A stretch of DNA of 6,098 nucleotides from Nitrososphaerales archaeon TH5895 (GTDB taxonomy: Archaea; Thermoproteota; Nitrososphaeria; Nitrososphaerales; Nitrososphaeraceae), in contig JAATVS010000344.1 in the NCBI GenBank assembly GCA_014523695.1, positions 1 to 6,098 of the forward strand. Direction: 5' to 3'. Below the pieces are notes generated by a model. It made no database searches and was not told the DNA's origin. It saw only the letters and a list, made by a program, of their open reading frames with translations. Both the position numbers and the translations under genes were made by a program. Shown in pieces: positions 1-5,196 of the stretch. The first letter of the stretch is position 1, and the number at the start of each line of letters is the position of its first letter.

Positions 1-1
1 T

Positions 2-355
2 GCATATAACATTACACCGGAGAAATTCAAAGAGAGATGGAAGACAGTTCTTTCATATAGGAGTGCAAGTGGTAAGGATACCGAATCATTTCAAAATTCC
101 ATGATGAGTATGTTTGGATACATCGATAATGATAAGGCCAAGGTTCACAGAATGGTAAAGAACATACTATCTCCAGGATTAGGGAGACTACCAGAAGATC
201 TAGAATCATTACTTCTATTTGGTTCCGTTGATCATTGCAAAAATAAGATAGATTTACTTCGCAATGTCGGAGTCAAGCGCGTTCATTTTTGGCCAATAAG
301 TGACTTTAATGAACAAATAGAAATTTTCAGCAAAGAGATTGCATCAAATTATTAG
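2..355 (+). CDS. LLM-class (luciferase-like) flavin-dependent oxidoreductase, C-terminal part only
   Basis: The reading frame is open from base 2, so the ATG at 101 is an internal Met, not the start. About 117 residues are visible before the TAA at 353. The tail has the typical LLM/F420-dependent end: a LLLFGSVDHCKNKI segment (substrate/cofactor-side loop followed by a helix), then NVGVKRVHFWPISD and a final EQIEIFSKEI helix. Family members are TIM-barrel enzymes of about 320-350 residues that use FMN or F420 to oxidise or reduce small organic substrates in the cytoplasm. The N-terminal two thirds, including most of the cofactor pocket, lies outside the window, so substrate and cofactor cannot be named. 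No poly-T terminator is visible after the stop. Confidence 0.85.
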   Translation, partial: AYNITPEKFKERWKTVLSYRSASGKDTESFQNSMMSMFGYIDNDKAKVHRMVKNILSPGLGRLPEDLESLLLFGSVDHCKNKIDLLRNVGVKRVHFWPISDFNEQIEIFSKEIASNY

Positions 356-363
356 GATATATG
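356..363 (+). promoter_or_regulatory. Possible TATA box for the decayed gene at 383
   Basis: GATATATG lies just after the oxidoreductase stop, centred about 24 bp upstream of the ATG at 383. That is near the spacing expected for a leaderless archaeal transcript. The match to the archaeal TATA consensus is moderate. Confidence 0.35.
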
Positions 364-382
364 TAGAAATTGTCACGTATTG

Positions 383-829
383 ATGTGTAATCAGGTTGAG
401 TCAATTATCAATTGTGATACATTCGGCGAAAGACCATCTTCGGTCCGGCACGAGCTCTTTAGCTCCACAGACTCAGATACCGGTATATATGCAGTCAATG
501 ATAAGTCCAATCGTTAGGCTTGAGACTATTGGTAAGGGACAAGTTAGTGGAAAATACTATTCGGCAGTTCTTTAGGATACAGTTGAAACTACAATTTGGC
601 AGATGAAAGTGCAACTCTAACTATAAAGTATTTGCATATGTCTAATAAAGGCGAATTTATTACTGGAATTGGAACTGGAACACAAATGATGCCAAATCAA
701 AGGGGGATTGCAAAGGTTACTGCTGAGGGAACAGTGTGGACATCTGCTCCGCGGTTATCTCACCTAAATGGTGGTAAATGGAAAGTCGAAGGGAAAGTGA
801 ATACTATTTGTATATTCAGTACTATTTGA
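383..829 (+). pseudogene. Decayed conserved hypothetical protein gene (two frameshifts and an internal stop)
   Basis: Three consecutive segments read like one protein. Segment 1, from ATG 383 to about 514, gives 44 residues starting MCNQVESIIN and ending GIYAVNDKSNR before a TAG at 515. Segment 2 is in the next frame, about 516-596: RLETIGKGQVSGKYYSAVL, a TAG at 573, then DTVETTI. Segment 3 returns to the first frame at about 599: ADESATLTIKYLHMSNKGEF and onward through GEGTVWT-like and LSHLNGGKWKVEGKVN motifs to a TGA at 827. One extra base near 515 and one lost base near 597 would rejoin them into roughly 140 codons. The overall pattern resembles small beta-barrel-like hypotheticals that I recall from soil ammonia-oxidising archaea, but the function is unknown. 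If the cell still uses any part, it would be the 77-residue frame opening with TTG at 596. The last 9 codons (after about 802) are probably not original, because they are antisense to the HTH relic. Confidence 0.5.
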
Positions 830-1080
830 AAGCATAAAGTATTCGTGATAGTAGTCTATTGTTTCTTTAGCTTTAAGCTTTAGTGCGATAGTTGCTGGAC
901 GTAAAGTTCGAAGGCTCTTGACGATATCGAAGCAGTCTCGTCTAATCCAGCTCTGTTCAAAACTGCCTTGATCGTGTTTGGAGACACCCCTGCCTCTTTT
1001 GTAATCTCTCTGTAGGTTTTCCCTTTTTCAGCTAATGCCAAGACAAGGGCTTCTTTTTGTTTTCTATCCATTATTCCCAT
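803..1080 (-). pseudogene. Helix-turn-helix regulator, C-terminal half frameshifted (broken gene)
   Basis: The readable frame (1080 down to 880) encodes 66 residues. It has a charged start (MDRKQKEALV), then a helix-turn-helix at residues 22-42 (TYREITKEAGVSPNTIKAVL), the resolvase/transposase-like HTH used by many small thaumarchaeal DNA-binding proteins, then SISSRAFELYVQQLS. It stops at once (TAA at 880-882). In another frame, positions 883-806 carry LKLKAKETIDYYHEYFML and a TEYTN tail. That is what I remember as the normal continuation of this family after the FELY...LS segment (usually a linker like PLxVAI, then LxLKAxE...YHxEYFML). A small deletion of roughly 15-20 bases around 883-888 would explain both the missing linker and the frameshift. 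Family members are usually about 120-170 residues. The truncated protein could still bind DNA. Start could be Met1 (1080) or Met4. Confidence 0.6.
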
Positions 1081-1306
1081 TTTATTTGTATCATGAATGA
1101 TTTAGATTTTGCTATCATGTGGTATCTGCTTCCTATTGTATGGTATTACATGATATTTCTTGTGATTTTCTGTGTCAGGCTGCTATCAAAATAAGCACGA
1201 TTTATACTTACAGATGAAAAATACCTAAATCAATGTACGAAGTCGTAACAGGATCCTTAAAGAACGGTATATCTGACCATCCGTTCCCCCCCACATCATT
1301 CTGACC
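1081..1306. other. Spacer between two minus-strand relics; open extension of the epimerase frame
   Basis: No convincing gene. In the frame of the epimerase fragment, immediately after its TGA (1307-1309), 32 more sense codons run down to a TAA at 1208-1210 (for example GGNGWSDIPFFKDPVTTSY). This may be remnant coding sequence. It includes a run of seven C on the plus strand (1286-1292), unusual in this AT-rich DNA. The rest, 1081-1207, shows nothing I can name, and no strong TATA box is seen in front of the HTH gene. Confidence 0.3.
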
Positions 1307-1633
1307 TCAGATTGAAATTGAATTAGTCATCTGAGGTAACTGAGGTAACTGAGGTAAGACAAAAGACTCCTTGTACAAGTATTGTGTAATGTGTATGGAG
1401 GTTTCAACATTTTGTCTTGACCCTTCGCTAAAGAATCCTTCTATAGAGTCTACATCGCGAGTCATGCATCTAATTTCATATCTATAATTTTCTGCTTCTT
1501 TTAATAGTCTGTCAACTAAGTGACTTCCAATGAATCCACTACATCCTGTTACTAGAATTGTTGAATGTCTTTCACTGGAGTTGATGATATGATTGCTATA
1601 CGTAGTCTGAAGGGCTTTACTTAGCTCTAACAA
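1307..1633 (-). pseudogene. NAD-dependent epimerase/SDR, N-terminal fragment
   Basis: The 108-codon frame holds one clear domain start: STILVTGCSGFIGSHLVDRL, a Rossmann beta-alpha unit with a GxxGxxG nucleotide-binding motif (Gly30, Gly33, Gly36). A second strand, YEIRCMTRD, follows, where the Arg suggests the atypical NDUFA9/epimerase-like SDR group. Homology ends after about residue 77 (QNVE). The remainder is low-complexity, with PQL repeats from a 9-bp tandem repeat. A functional SDR has about 250-330 residues with a catalytic YxxxK, absent here. There is no ATG start: the frame opens with TTG at 1633, and the in-frame ATG at 1642 is followed directly by TAG TAA. A GAGGT about 10 nt before the TTG could act as a ribosome site. 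Most likely a 3'-deleted relic. Confidence 0.65.
1331..1357. repeat. 9-bp tandem repeat, three exact copies
   Basis: CTGAGGTAA occurs three times without interruption. Read on the minus strand within the epimerase fragment it encodes a repeated Pro-Gln-Leu. The unit length is a multiple of three, so copy-number change would keep frame. An inverted ACCTCAG lies at 1304-1310. Confidence 0.9.
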
Positions 1634-1783
1634 TTACTACATGACCTCTGAGTTTATCTCATATGCGAACGTGGTATTTTATATAATATAAACACTATTC
1701 GAGAAGTTCTGACTAGTGCTAACTTGTTAACTCATTTCATTAAAATTCTATACCTTTGAAGATATTAGGATGGATTAGGGCGA

Positions 1784-1797
1784 TTCACTCGAGTGAA
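1784..1797. promoter_or_regulatory. 14-bp perfect palindrome, candidate operator
   Basis: TTCACTCGAGTGAA is self-complementary over all 14 bases. It ends 34 bp before the TATA box at 1832 and about 63 bp before the ATG at 1861, the usual place for a dimeric activator or repressor site upstream of an archaeal core promoter. It has no loop and no T-run, so it is not a terminator. The binding protein is unknown. Confidence 0.45.
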
Positions 1798-1831
1798 ATG
1801 TTAGGCAATATACGTTACTATGGGATAATCA

Positions 1832-1838
1832 TTATAAG
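1832..1838 (+). promoter_or_regulatory. TATA box of the small hypothetical gene
   Basis: TTATAAG is centred at 1835, exactly 26 bp upstream of the ATG at 1861, as expected for leaderless transcription. It is only 14 bp from the ATG at 1849, which would fall outside the transcript. This spacing decides the start codon. Confidence 0.6.
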
Positions 1839-1860
1839 CAAATAGATTATGAGTTTTATT

Positions 1861-2106
1861 ATGAGTAAAAGTGAAATATCCGAACAACAAAAAACAGCAA
1901 CCCAATGGCCAGACATGGTGGGACAGCTGTTCGATAGATTAACCGGGAAAGAAGCAGTAATCACTTATAGTTTCAGAAGCTTAGAAGTGGAAATTCCCCG
2001 AGCAGCAGGACCAGGCGGACAGAGTTTGGGTAGCGCGAAATGGGTATTTAATGGTGATCTAGTAATAAAGGCTCAATCTCAGACATCTCCTAAAATAGAA
2101 AGGTAA
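1861..2106 (+). CDS. Conserved hypothetical protein, 81 residues
   Basis: Starting at 1861 (MSKSEISEQQ) the protein has 81 residues; an in-frame ATG at 1849 would add four. 1861 is preferred because of the TATA box 26 bp upstream. Features: a polar N-terminus; WPDMVGQLFDRLTGKEAVIT, an amphipathic helix followed by a strand; EVEIPRAAGPGGQSLGSAKW, a beta strand and Gly-rich loop; and WVFNGDLVIKAQS, a closing strand. There is no signal peptide, membrane segment or cysteine, so it is probably a small cytoplasmic alpha/beta protein. The WPxxxxxLFDxLTG...AxWxxNG...I pattern resembles short proteins that recur in soil thaumarchaeota, but I know no function. It lies 72 bp upstream of the photolyase gene on the same strand and may be cotranscribed with it. 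Confidence 0.7.
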   Translation: MSKSEISEQQKTATQWPDMVGQLFDRLTGKEAVITYSFRSLEVEIPRAAGPGGQSLGSAKWVFNGDLVIKAQSQTSPKIER

Positions 2107-2178
2107 TGTTGCCTACTATCTACTAGATACGGCTATACATGAAGATAAATGGTCAAAATTGTAATATGAGATAATTCA

Positions 2179-3627
2179 ATGCGATCAGCGTTCGGTGGAT
2201 CCAATGACGAGAAGTCCTTATTTATATTTAGGCGTGATTTACGCCTTGAAGATAATACTGGGCTCATATCAGCTTTAAGTCAGGATGCAGAACAAGTCAT
2301 CCCTTGCTTTATACTAGATGAGCAGCTACTCAAATCTACTCCTGCTAAACAGAAAAATAGTAATGCTATACAATTCATGATGGAATCTCTAAGGGATTTA
2401 GACCAACAACTGAAGCAAGAGAATTCAAGGTTGCATTTATTCTTTGGAAAGACGCAGAATGTCATTAAAGAACTATCAGGTAAAGAAAATATTGGCTCAG
2501 TCCACTTTAACAATGATTATACAGTATTCAGTAAAACAAGAGATGAGGGCATATTCAATATTTGCAGAGAACGGAATGTGAAATGTTTTGGATATTCCGA
2601 CCTATTGTTGATAGATGATCCTAGATCGATGATGAAGCATTCTGATGGAAAGCCCTATACAGTCTTTACTCATTTCTTCAATAGGGCAGTAGAAGTTTCT
2701 GTTATTAGGCCGCAAAAAAACGCCTACAAGAATAACTTTACTAAATCCAATAATTCTTTATTAGAGGAAATAGAGGAAAGAAAAAAAGAAGATCTTTATC
2801 GCCAGAATGTGGAATCGTATAACTCAAGTATCTATTCCCGAGGTGGCAGAAGTCGATGCTTGAAAATCCTAAAAAATATTAAGAAATATCAAGATTATCC
2901 TTATAAGAAAGATCATCCTTCCGAGGATGAGACGACTGGATTATCAGCTCATAATAGATTTGGTACGTGTTCAATACGAGAGATATATTATGCTATAAGA
3001 GAAAATCTCGGAAATGATTCTCCTTTACTAAGGCAGCTTTACTGGAGAGACTTCTTTACGTATATCGCTTACCATTTTCCGCATGTATTCAAACAGCCGT
3101 TTCAACTTAAGTACACGAAGATCAAATGGAGGAATGATACAGAGACATTTAAGCTATGGTGTAGTGGTAAAACAGGATTTCCTATAGTAGATGCAGGAAT
3201 GAGGCAACTCAACATGACAGGATTTATGCATAATAGAGTAAGGCTGATCGTAGCATCTTTTTTAACTAAGGACTTGCATCTTAATTGGAGACTGGGTGAA
3301 AGATACTTTGCTGAAAAACTTGTAGATTATGATCCTTGTGTAAACAACGGCAATTGGCAATGGGCGGCATCTACAGGATGCGACGCACAACCATATTTCA
3401 GAATTTTTAATCCATGGATACAACAGAAAAAGTTTGATCCTCAATGTAAATATATAAAAAAGTTTGTGCCAGAGTTAATAAATGTGCCCGCAAAACTTAT
3501 TCATGAACTCCACAAAAATATTCGACCCGTCGAACAAGATCTGAATTATCCATTACCAATTGTTAATCATTCGTCTGAGAGCAGAATTGCAATGCGTCTC
3601 TACGCGTTTAGCAGGAAGGAGAAATAA
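2179..3627 (+). CDS. phrB: Deoxyribodipyrimidine photolyase, class I CPD type
   Basis: A 482-residue cytoplasmic flavoprotein expected to split UV-induced pyrimidine dimers using blue light and reduced FAD. The N-terminal alpha/beta antenna domain (about residues 13-135) opens with SLFIFRRDLRLEDN. The helical FAD domain spans about 205-455 and contains LSAHNRFGT (255-263), QLYWRDFF (286-293), GKTGFPIVDAGMRQL (330-344), MHNRVRL (350-356), NWRLGERYF (369-377), LVDYDP...NNGNWQWAAS (381-398) and PYFRIFNPW (405-413). The Trp electron-transfer chain is complete: W317, W370 and W393 match E. coli W306, W359 and W382. The FAD-contacting Asn (E. coli N378) is N389. MHNRVR, not the histidine motif of (6-4) photolyases, supports CPD repair. 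Odd points: E. coli E274, W338 and M345 correspond to Q286, F349 and L356. Length is normal (450-490). ATG 2179 is the start: the in-frame ATG at 2149 meets a stop after six codons. No strong TATA sits 26 bp upstream, so it may be read from the promoter at 1832. Confidence 0.96.
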   Translation: MRSAFGGSNDEKSLFIFRRDLRLEDNTGLISALSQDAEQVIPCFILDEQLLKSTPAKQKNSNAIQFMMESLRDLDQQLKQENSRLHLFFGKTQNVIKELSGKENIGSVHFNNDYTVFSKTRDEGIFNICRERNVKCFGYSDLLLIDDPRSMMKHSDGKPYTVFTHFFNRAVEVSVIRPQKNAYKNNFTKSNNSLLEEIEERKKEDLYRQNVESYNSSIYSRGGRSRCLKILKNIKKYQDYPYKKDHPSEDETTGLSAHNRFGTCSIREIYYAIRENLGNDSPLLRQLYWRDFFTYIAYHFPHVFKQPFQLKYTKIKWRNDTETFKLWCSGKTGFPIVDAGMRQLNMTGFMHNRVRLIVASFLTKDLHLNWRLGERYFAEKLVDYDPCVNNGNWQWAASTGCDAQPYFRIFNPWIQQKKFDPQCKYIKKFVPELINVPAKLIHELHKNIRPVEQDLNYPLPIVNHSSESRIAMRLYAFSRKEK

Positions 3628-3665
3628 GACAAAGAAAAATAATGGTAAATACTTTATCAAGTATA

Positions 3666-3808
3666 ATGTCACTTTAAGCTGAATTTCAAGACTCTGCAAA
3701 AAGAACCAAACGAACTGGTTGAATGCCTAAAGTGTAATTAGAATATGGGAAAATGAATCAGCTGTCATAAAGCGTGTAAATGCTAATGATTCTGCCAGAT
3801 TAAGTTAG
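3666..3808 (+). pseudogene. Relic of a C2H2 zinc-finger gene
   Basis: Two overlapping short frames join into one protein-like sequence if single extra T bases are removed. ATG 3666 reads MSL, then after dropping a T near 3673-3675 continues KLNFKTLQKEPNELVECLKC. A second extra T near 3738-3739 creates a TAG, and beyond it the sequence continues NRIWENESAVIKRVNAND to a TAG at 3806. With the second T removed, spacing is Cys-x2-Cys-x12-[Arg]-x4-[Asp], exactly the C2H2 finger pattern. The two zinc-ligand His positions are Arg (CGT, one transition from CAT) and Asp (GAT, one change from CAT). Small C2H2 proteins are common in ammonia-oxidising archaea. The gene is therefore probably dead, but this reading is mine alone and rests on manual frame joining. 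Confidence 0.45.
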
Positions 3809-3834
3809 TCACTAGTGGATGTAGTTGAGCATTA

Positions 3835-3842
3835 TTTATATA
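3835..3842 (+). promoter_or_regulatory. TATA box of the membrane protein gene
   Basis: TTTATATA is centred about 26 bp upstream of the ATG at 3865, fitting a leaderless transcript. An ATG at 3851 lies in another frame and would be upstream of the expected transcription start. Confidence 0.65.
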
Positions 3843-3864
3843 CTATATCAATGGTTATACAATC

Positions 3865-4440
3865 ATGGAGACGGAAGTAACATCAATCTGGAAAGTCGAT
3901 CAAAAAATGTATATTCTTTATTGTACTATTGCAGGATTTGTATCCGTATGGGCAATCTCAGGATTGCTTGTGCTCGTTGATTATGCTTCAGGAACTCCTG
4001 GCGGTACATTCTTTGCCGTGATTGGAATATCTTTAGGGATAAATGATCCAGCAATAGCTCAATATGTCGGCCTTGGACTGCATCTGCTTACTGGTACGGT
4101 CGCCGGGAACATATATGGACAGGCCTCCATATTTTGGAGGAAACTTGCTCCTAATAGCTATAGACAAGGTATAAAAACAGGATTGGTAGTAGGAGCTGCT
4201 TTATGGACTATCTTATTCTTACCGCTTACTACCTTCGGGATACTACCCAAGCTAGATTCTTATGTTGCATCAGCACCAAACCAATACATTTTTGAAATTT
4301 CGAGTCATTTTCAGGGATTGTATCCAGTTATTATCATAGGTTCACTTATTTTCCACTTACTCTATGGTCTTCTACTAGGCTTCCTCGCTGGTAGAATGAC
4401 AGAACTTGGAACCTTTGTCACTAGAAAAGAGGTATTATGA
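3865..4440 (+). CDS. Multi-pass integral membrane protein of unknown function
   Basis: A 191-residue protein with hydrophobic segments at about 16-38, 65-86, 104-123 and 153-177, and a weaker one at 46-58, so four or five membrane helices. Positively charged residues flank them (K10, K14, R92, K93, R100, K104, R177, R187, K188). There is no cleavable signal peptide and no known catalytic motif. Two helices share the same spacing: His73-x3-Gly77-x3-Gly81-x3-Gly85 and His164-x3-Gly168-x3-Gly172-x3-Gly176, suggesting an internal repeat or a helix-packing pair. The pattern is reminiscent of small membrane proteins of the DUF6789 type seen in archaea and bacteria, but I cannot assign a family firmly. 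The start at 3865 is backed by a well-placed TATA box. It stands alone: the next gene downstream is on the opposite strand. After its TGA the same frame stays open for about 25 codons, which I take as chance. Confidence 0.75.
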   Translation: METEVTSIWKVDQKMYILYCTIAGFVSVWAISGLLVLVDYASGTPGGTFFAVIGISLGINDPAIAQYVGLGLHLLTGTVAGNIYGQASIFWRKLAPNSYRQGIKTGLVVGAALWTILFLPLTTFGILPKLDSYVASAPNQYIFEISSHFQGLYPVIIIGSLIFHLLYGLLLGFLAGRMTELGTFVTRKEVL

Positions 4441-4750
4441 GTAGTATTCAAGATAGGACAGCAGGAACCGTCTAAATATAAGAAAAGGAATAGCCAGCAA
4501 TCTACAATAGTAAATTAAAGTATACTTGATTCCTGTTGGAAGATGTGATTGTTGTTATATGATAGATGGAGTTAGCTATGAGCTAGCATTCATAGGGTAC
4601 CTTCTTAAGGCTTGATCAAAAAAGGTCGAGTAGATGCAATAAATCTCATTCGGAAGATAAGTACGACAAGACCTTTGGATAACATAATAATGAGCTATCT
4701 GCTGCTGAGTCGGTTCCTATCCCATACCGAGAGCTATATCCTATGTCCAC
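4441..4750. other. Gene-free stretch with possible degraded coding fragments
   Basis: This is the convergent spacer between the membrane protein gene and the DUF1428-like gene. No start, promoter and frame combination is convincing. Three short protein-like runs lie in successive frames: 4514-4615 (VYLIPVGRCDCCYMIDGVSY and more, 33 codons), 4609-4680 (LIKKGRVDAINLIRKI) and 4683-4754 (ELSAAESVPIPYRELYPMST). Such runs are expected fairly often by chance, so I only note them. A small hairpin TAGCT-ATG-AGCTA and the palindrome at 4518-4527 also lie here. No T-run terminator or RNA gene is seen. Confidence 0.3.
4518..4527. repeat. 10-bp palindrome AAGTATACTT, copy 1
   Basis: A perfect palindrome that recurs exactly at 5187-5196, with the same extra A before it. 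The two copies flank the DUF1428-like gene. Confidence 0.6.
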
Positions 4751-5140
4751 CTAGACACTCAGACGTTCAAAGTCACCGACGATGAACTTGGCACCCGGAG
4801 GCAGCAGATCCATTGATTGTTTCATCATTTGGCCGGCTCCTTCGTCCTTTTCCATCTTTGTCATTACTTCATTCATGTGTTGGCGATCTCTGTAATAAAT
4901 TGACTCAATCCAAACTTCCTCATCTTGATTGGCAGAAATGACACTTGCAATATTGGCAAATCCTTCCATTGGTACATCTGTATTGCTAAGCTTGAAGGCG
5001 TCATAGTGGAGAATACCGTATTGCTTGAACATATCATAGGCCTCTTTGCAGATTCGCAACATTGCGTCATGATTATTTTTTGGTACTCTATAGAGAATGT
5101 GCGAAACAATACCTGTTTCAGTTGAGTTAGATTTGTTCAT
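4751..5140 (-). CDS. DUF1428-like small alpha/beta protein
   Basis: A 129-residue protein without signal or membrane segments. The order of motifs fits DUF1428 and related dimeric ferredoxin-fold proteins: an N-terminal strand ending in VP (ILYRVPKNNHDA, residues 15-26), a helix ending in MFKQYGILHYDAF (37-49), DVPMEGF (55-61), a strand with DEEVWIESIYYRDRQHMNEV (73-92) leading into a helix, and a closing GAKFIVGDFERL (116-127). The biochemical role of the family is not established; monooxygenase-like or stress roles have been suggested for the fold. The start at 5140 is supported by a TATA box centred 26-27 bp upstream. It is transcribed toward the membrane protein gene. Length is close to the usual 110-130 residues, so the gene appears intact. 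Confidence 0.7.
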   Translation of the reverse strand: MNKSNSTETGIVSHILYRVPKNNHDAMLRICKEAYDMFKQYGILHYDAFKLSNTDVPMEGFANIASVISANQDEEVWIESIYYRDRQHMNEVMTKMEKDEGAGQMMKQSMDLLPPGAKFIVGDFERLSV

Positions 5141-5163
5141 AACTCGTAGTATATTTCTTGGAG

Positions 5164-5171
5164 TATAAAAA
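5164..5171 (-). promoter_or_regulatory. TATA box of the DUF1428-like gene
   Basis: On the minus strand this reads TTTTTATA, centred about 27 bp upstream of the ATG at 5140, consistent with a leaderless transcript. Confidence 0.65.
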
Positions 5172-5186
5172 TTGGTAAGGGATCAA

Positions 5187-5196
5187 AAGTATACTT
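5187..5196. promoter_or_regulatory. 10-bp palindrome AAGTATACTT, copy 2, candidate operator
   Basis: An exact copy of the palindrome at 4518-4527. It lies 15 bp upstream of the TATA box at 5164-5171, where a regulator could touch the transcription factor B binding region. Palindromes this short arise by chance; the exact duplication around one gene is the only reason to list it. Confidence 0.3.

Larger units (their letters stand above)
1634..1848. promoter_or_regulatory. Divergent intergenic region between epimerase relic and small hypothetical gene
   Basis: This spacer separates a minus-strand and a plus-strand gene. It has a strong AT-rich TATA-like stretch at 1679-1686 (TTATATAA) that could have driven the epimerase relic on the minus strand, about 40 bp from the ATG at 1642. 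On the plus-strand side it carries the 14-bp palindrome (1784-1797) and TATA box (1832-1838), listed separately. No coding remnant here is strong enough to call. Confidence 0.4.

Noticed and set aside
27..209. Minus-strand open frame opposite the oxidoreductase
   Set aside because: Antisense shadow of a clear LLM coding frame, with no protein-like motifs or promoter.
432..465. Two small hairpins (GACC/GGTC and GAGCT/AGCTC)
   Set aside because: Stems of 4-5 bp without a T-run; they lie inside the decayed gene at 383-829 and are expected by chance.
477..486. 10-bp palindrome ATACCGGTAT
   Set aside because: Several 10-bp palindromes are expected in 6 kb; it lies within a decayed gene and not at a promoter.
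2280..2513. Minus-strand open frames inside the photolyase (also 3262-3444)
   Set aside because: Shadows of a conserved gene, rich in Cys/Ser/Leu as expected from antisense reading.
3670..3734. CACTTTA/TAAAGTG inverted repeat with nested AACCA/TGGTT
   Set aside because: Arms are short and asymmetrically spaced, and the stretch is better explained as coding relic of the zinc-finger gene.
4873..5125. Alternative frames on both strands across the DUF1428-like gene
   Set aside because: They overlap a frame with family motifs and a well-placed promoter.
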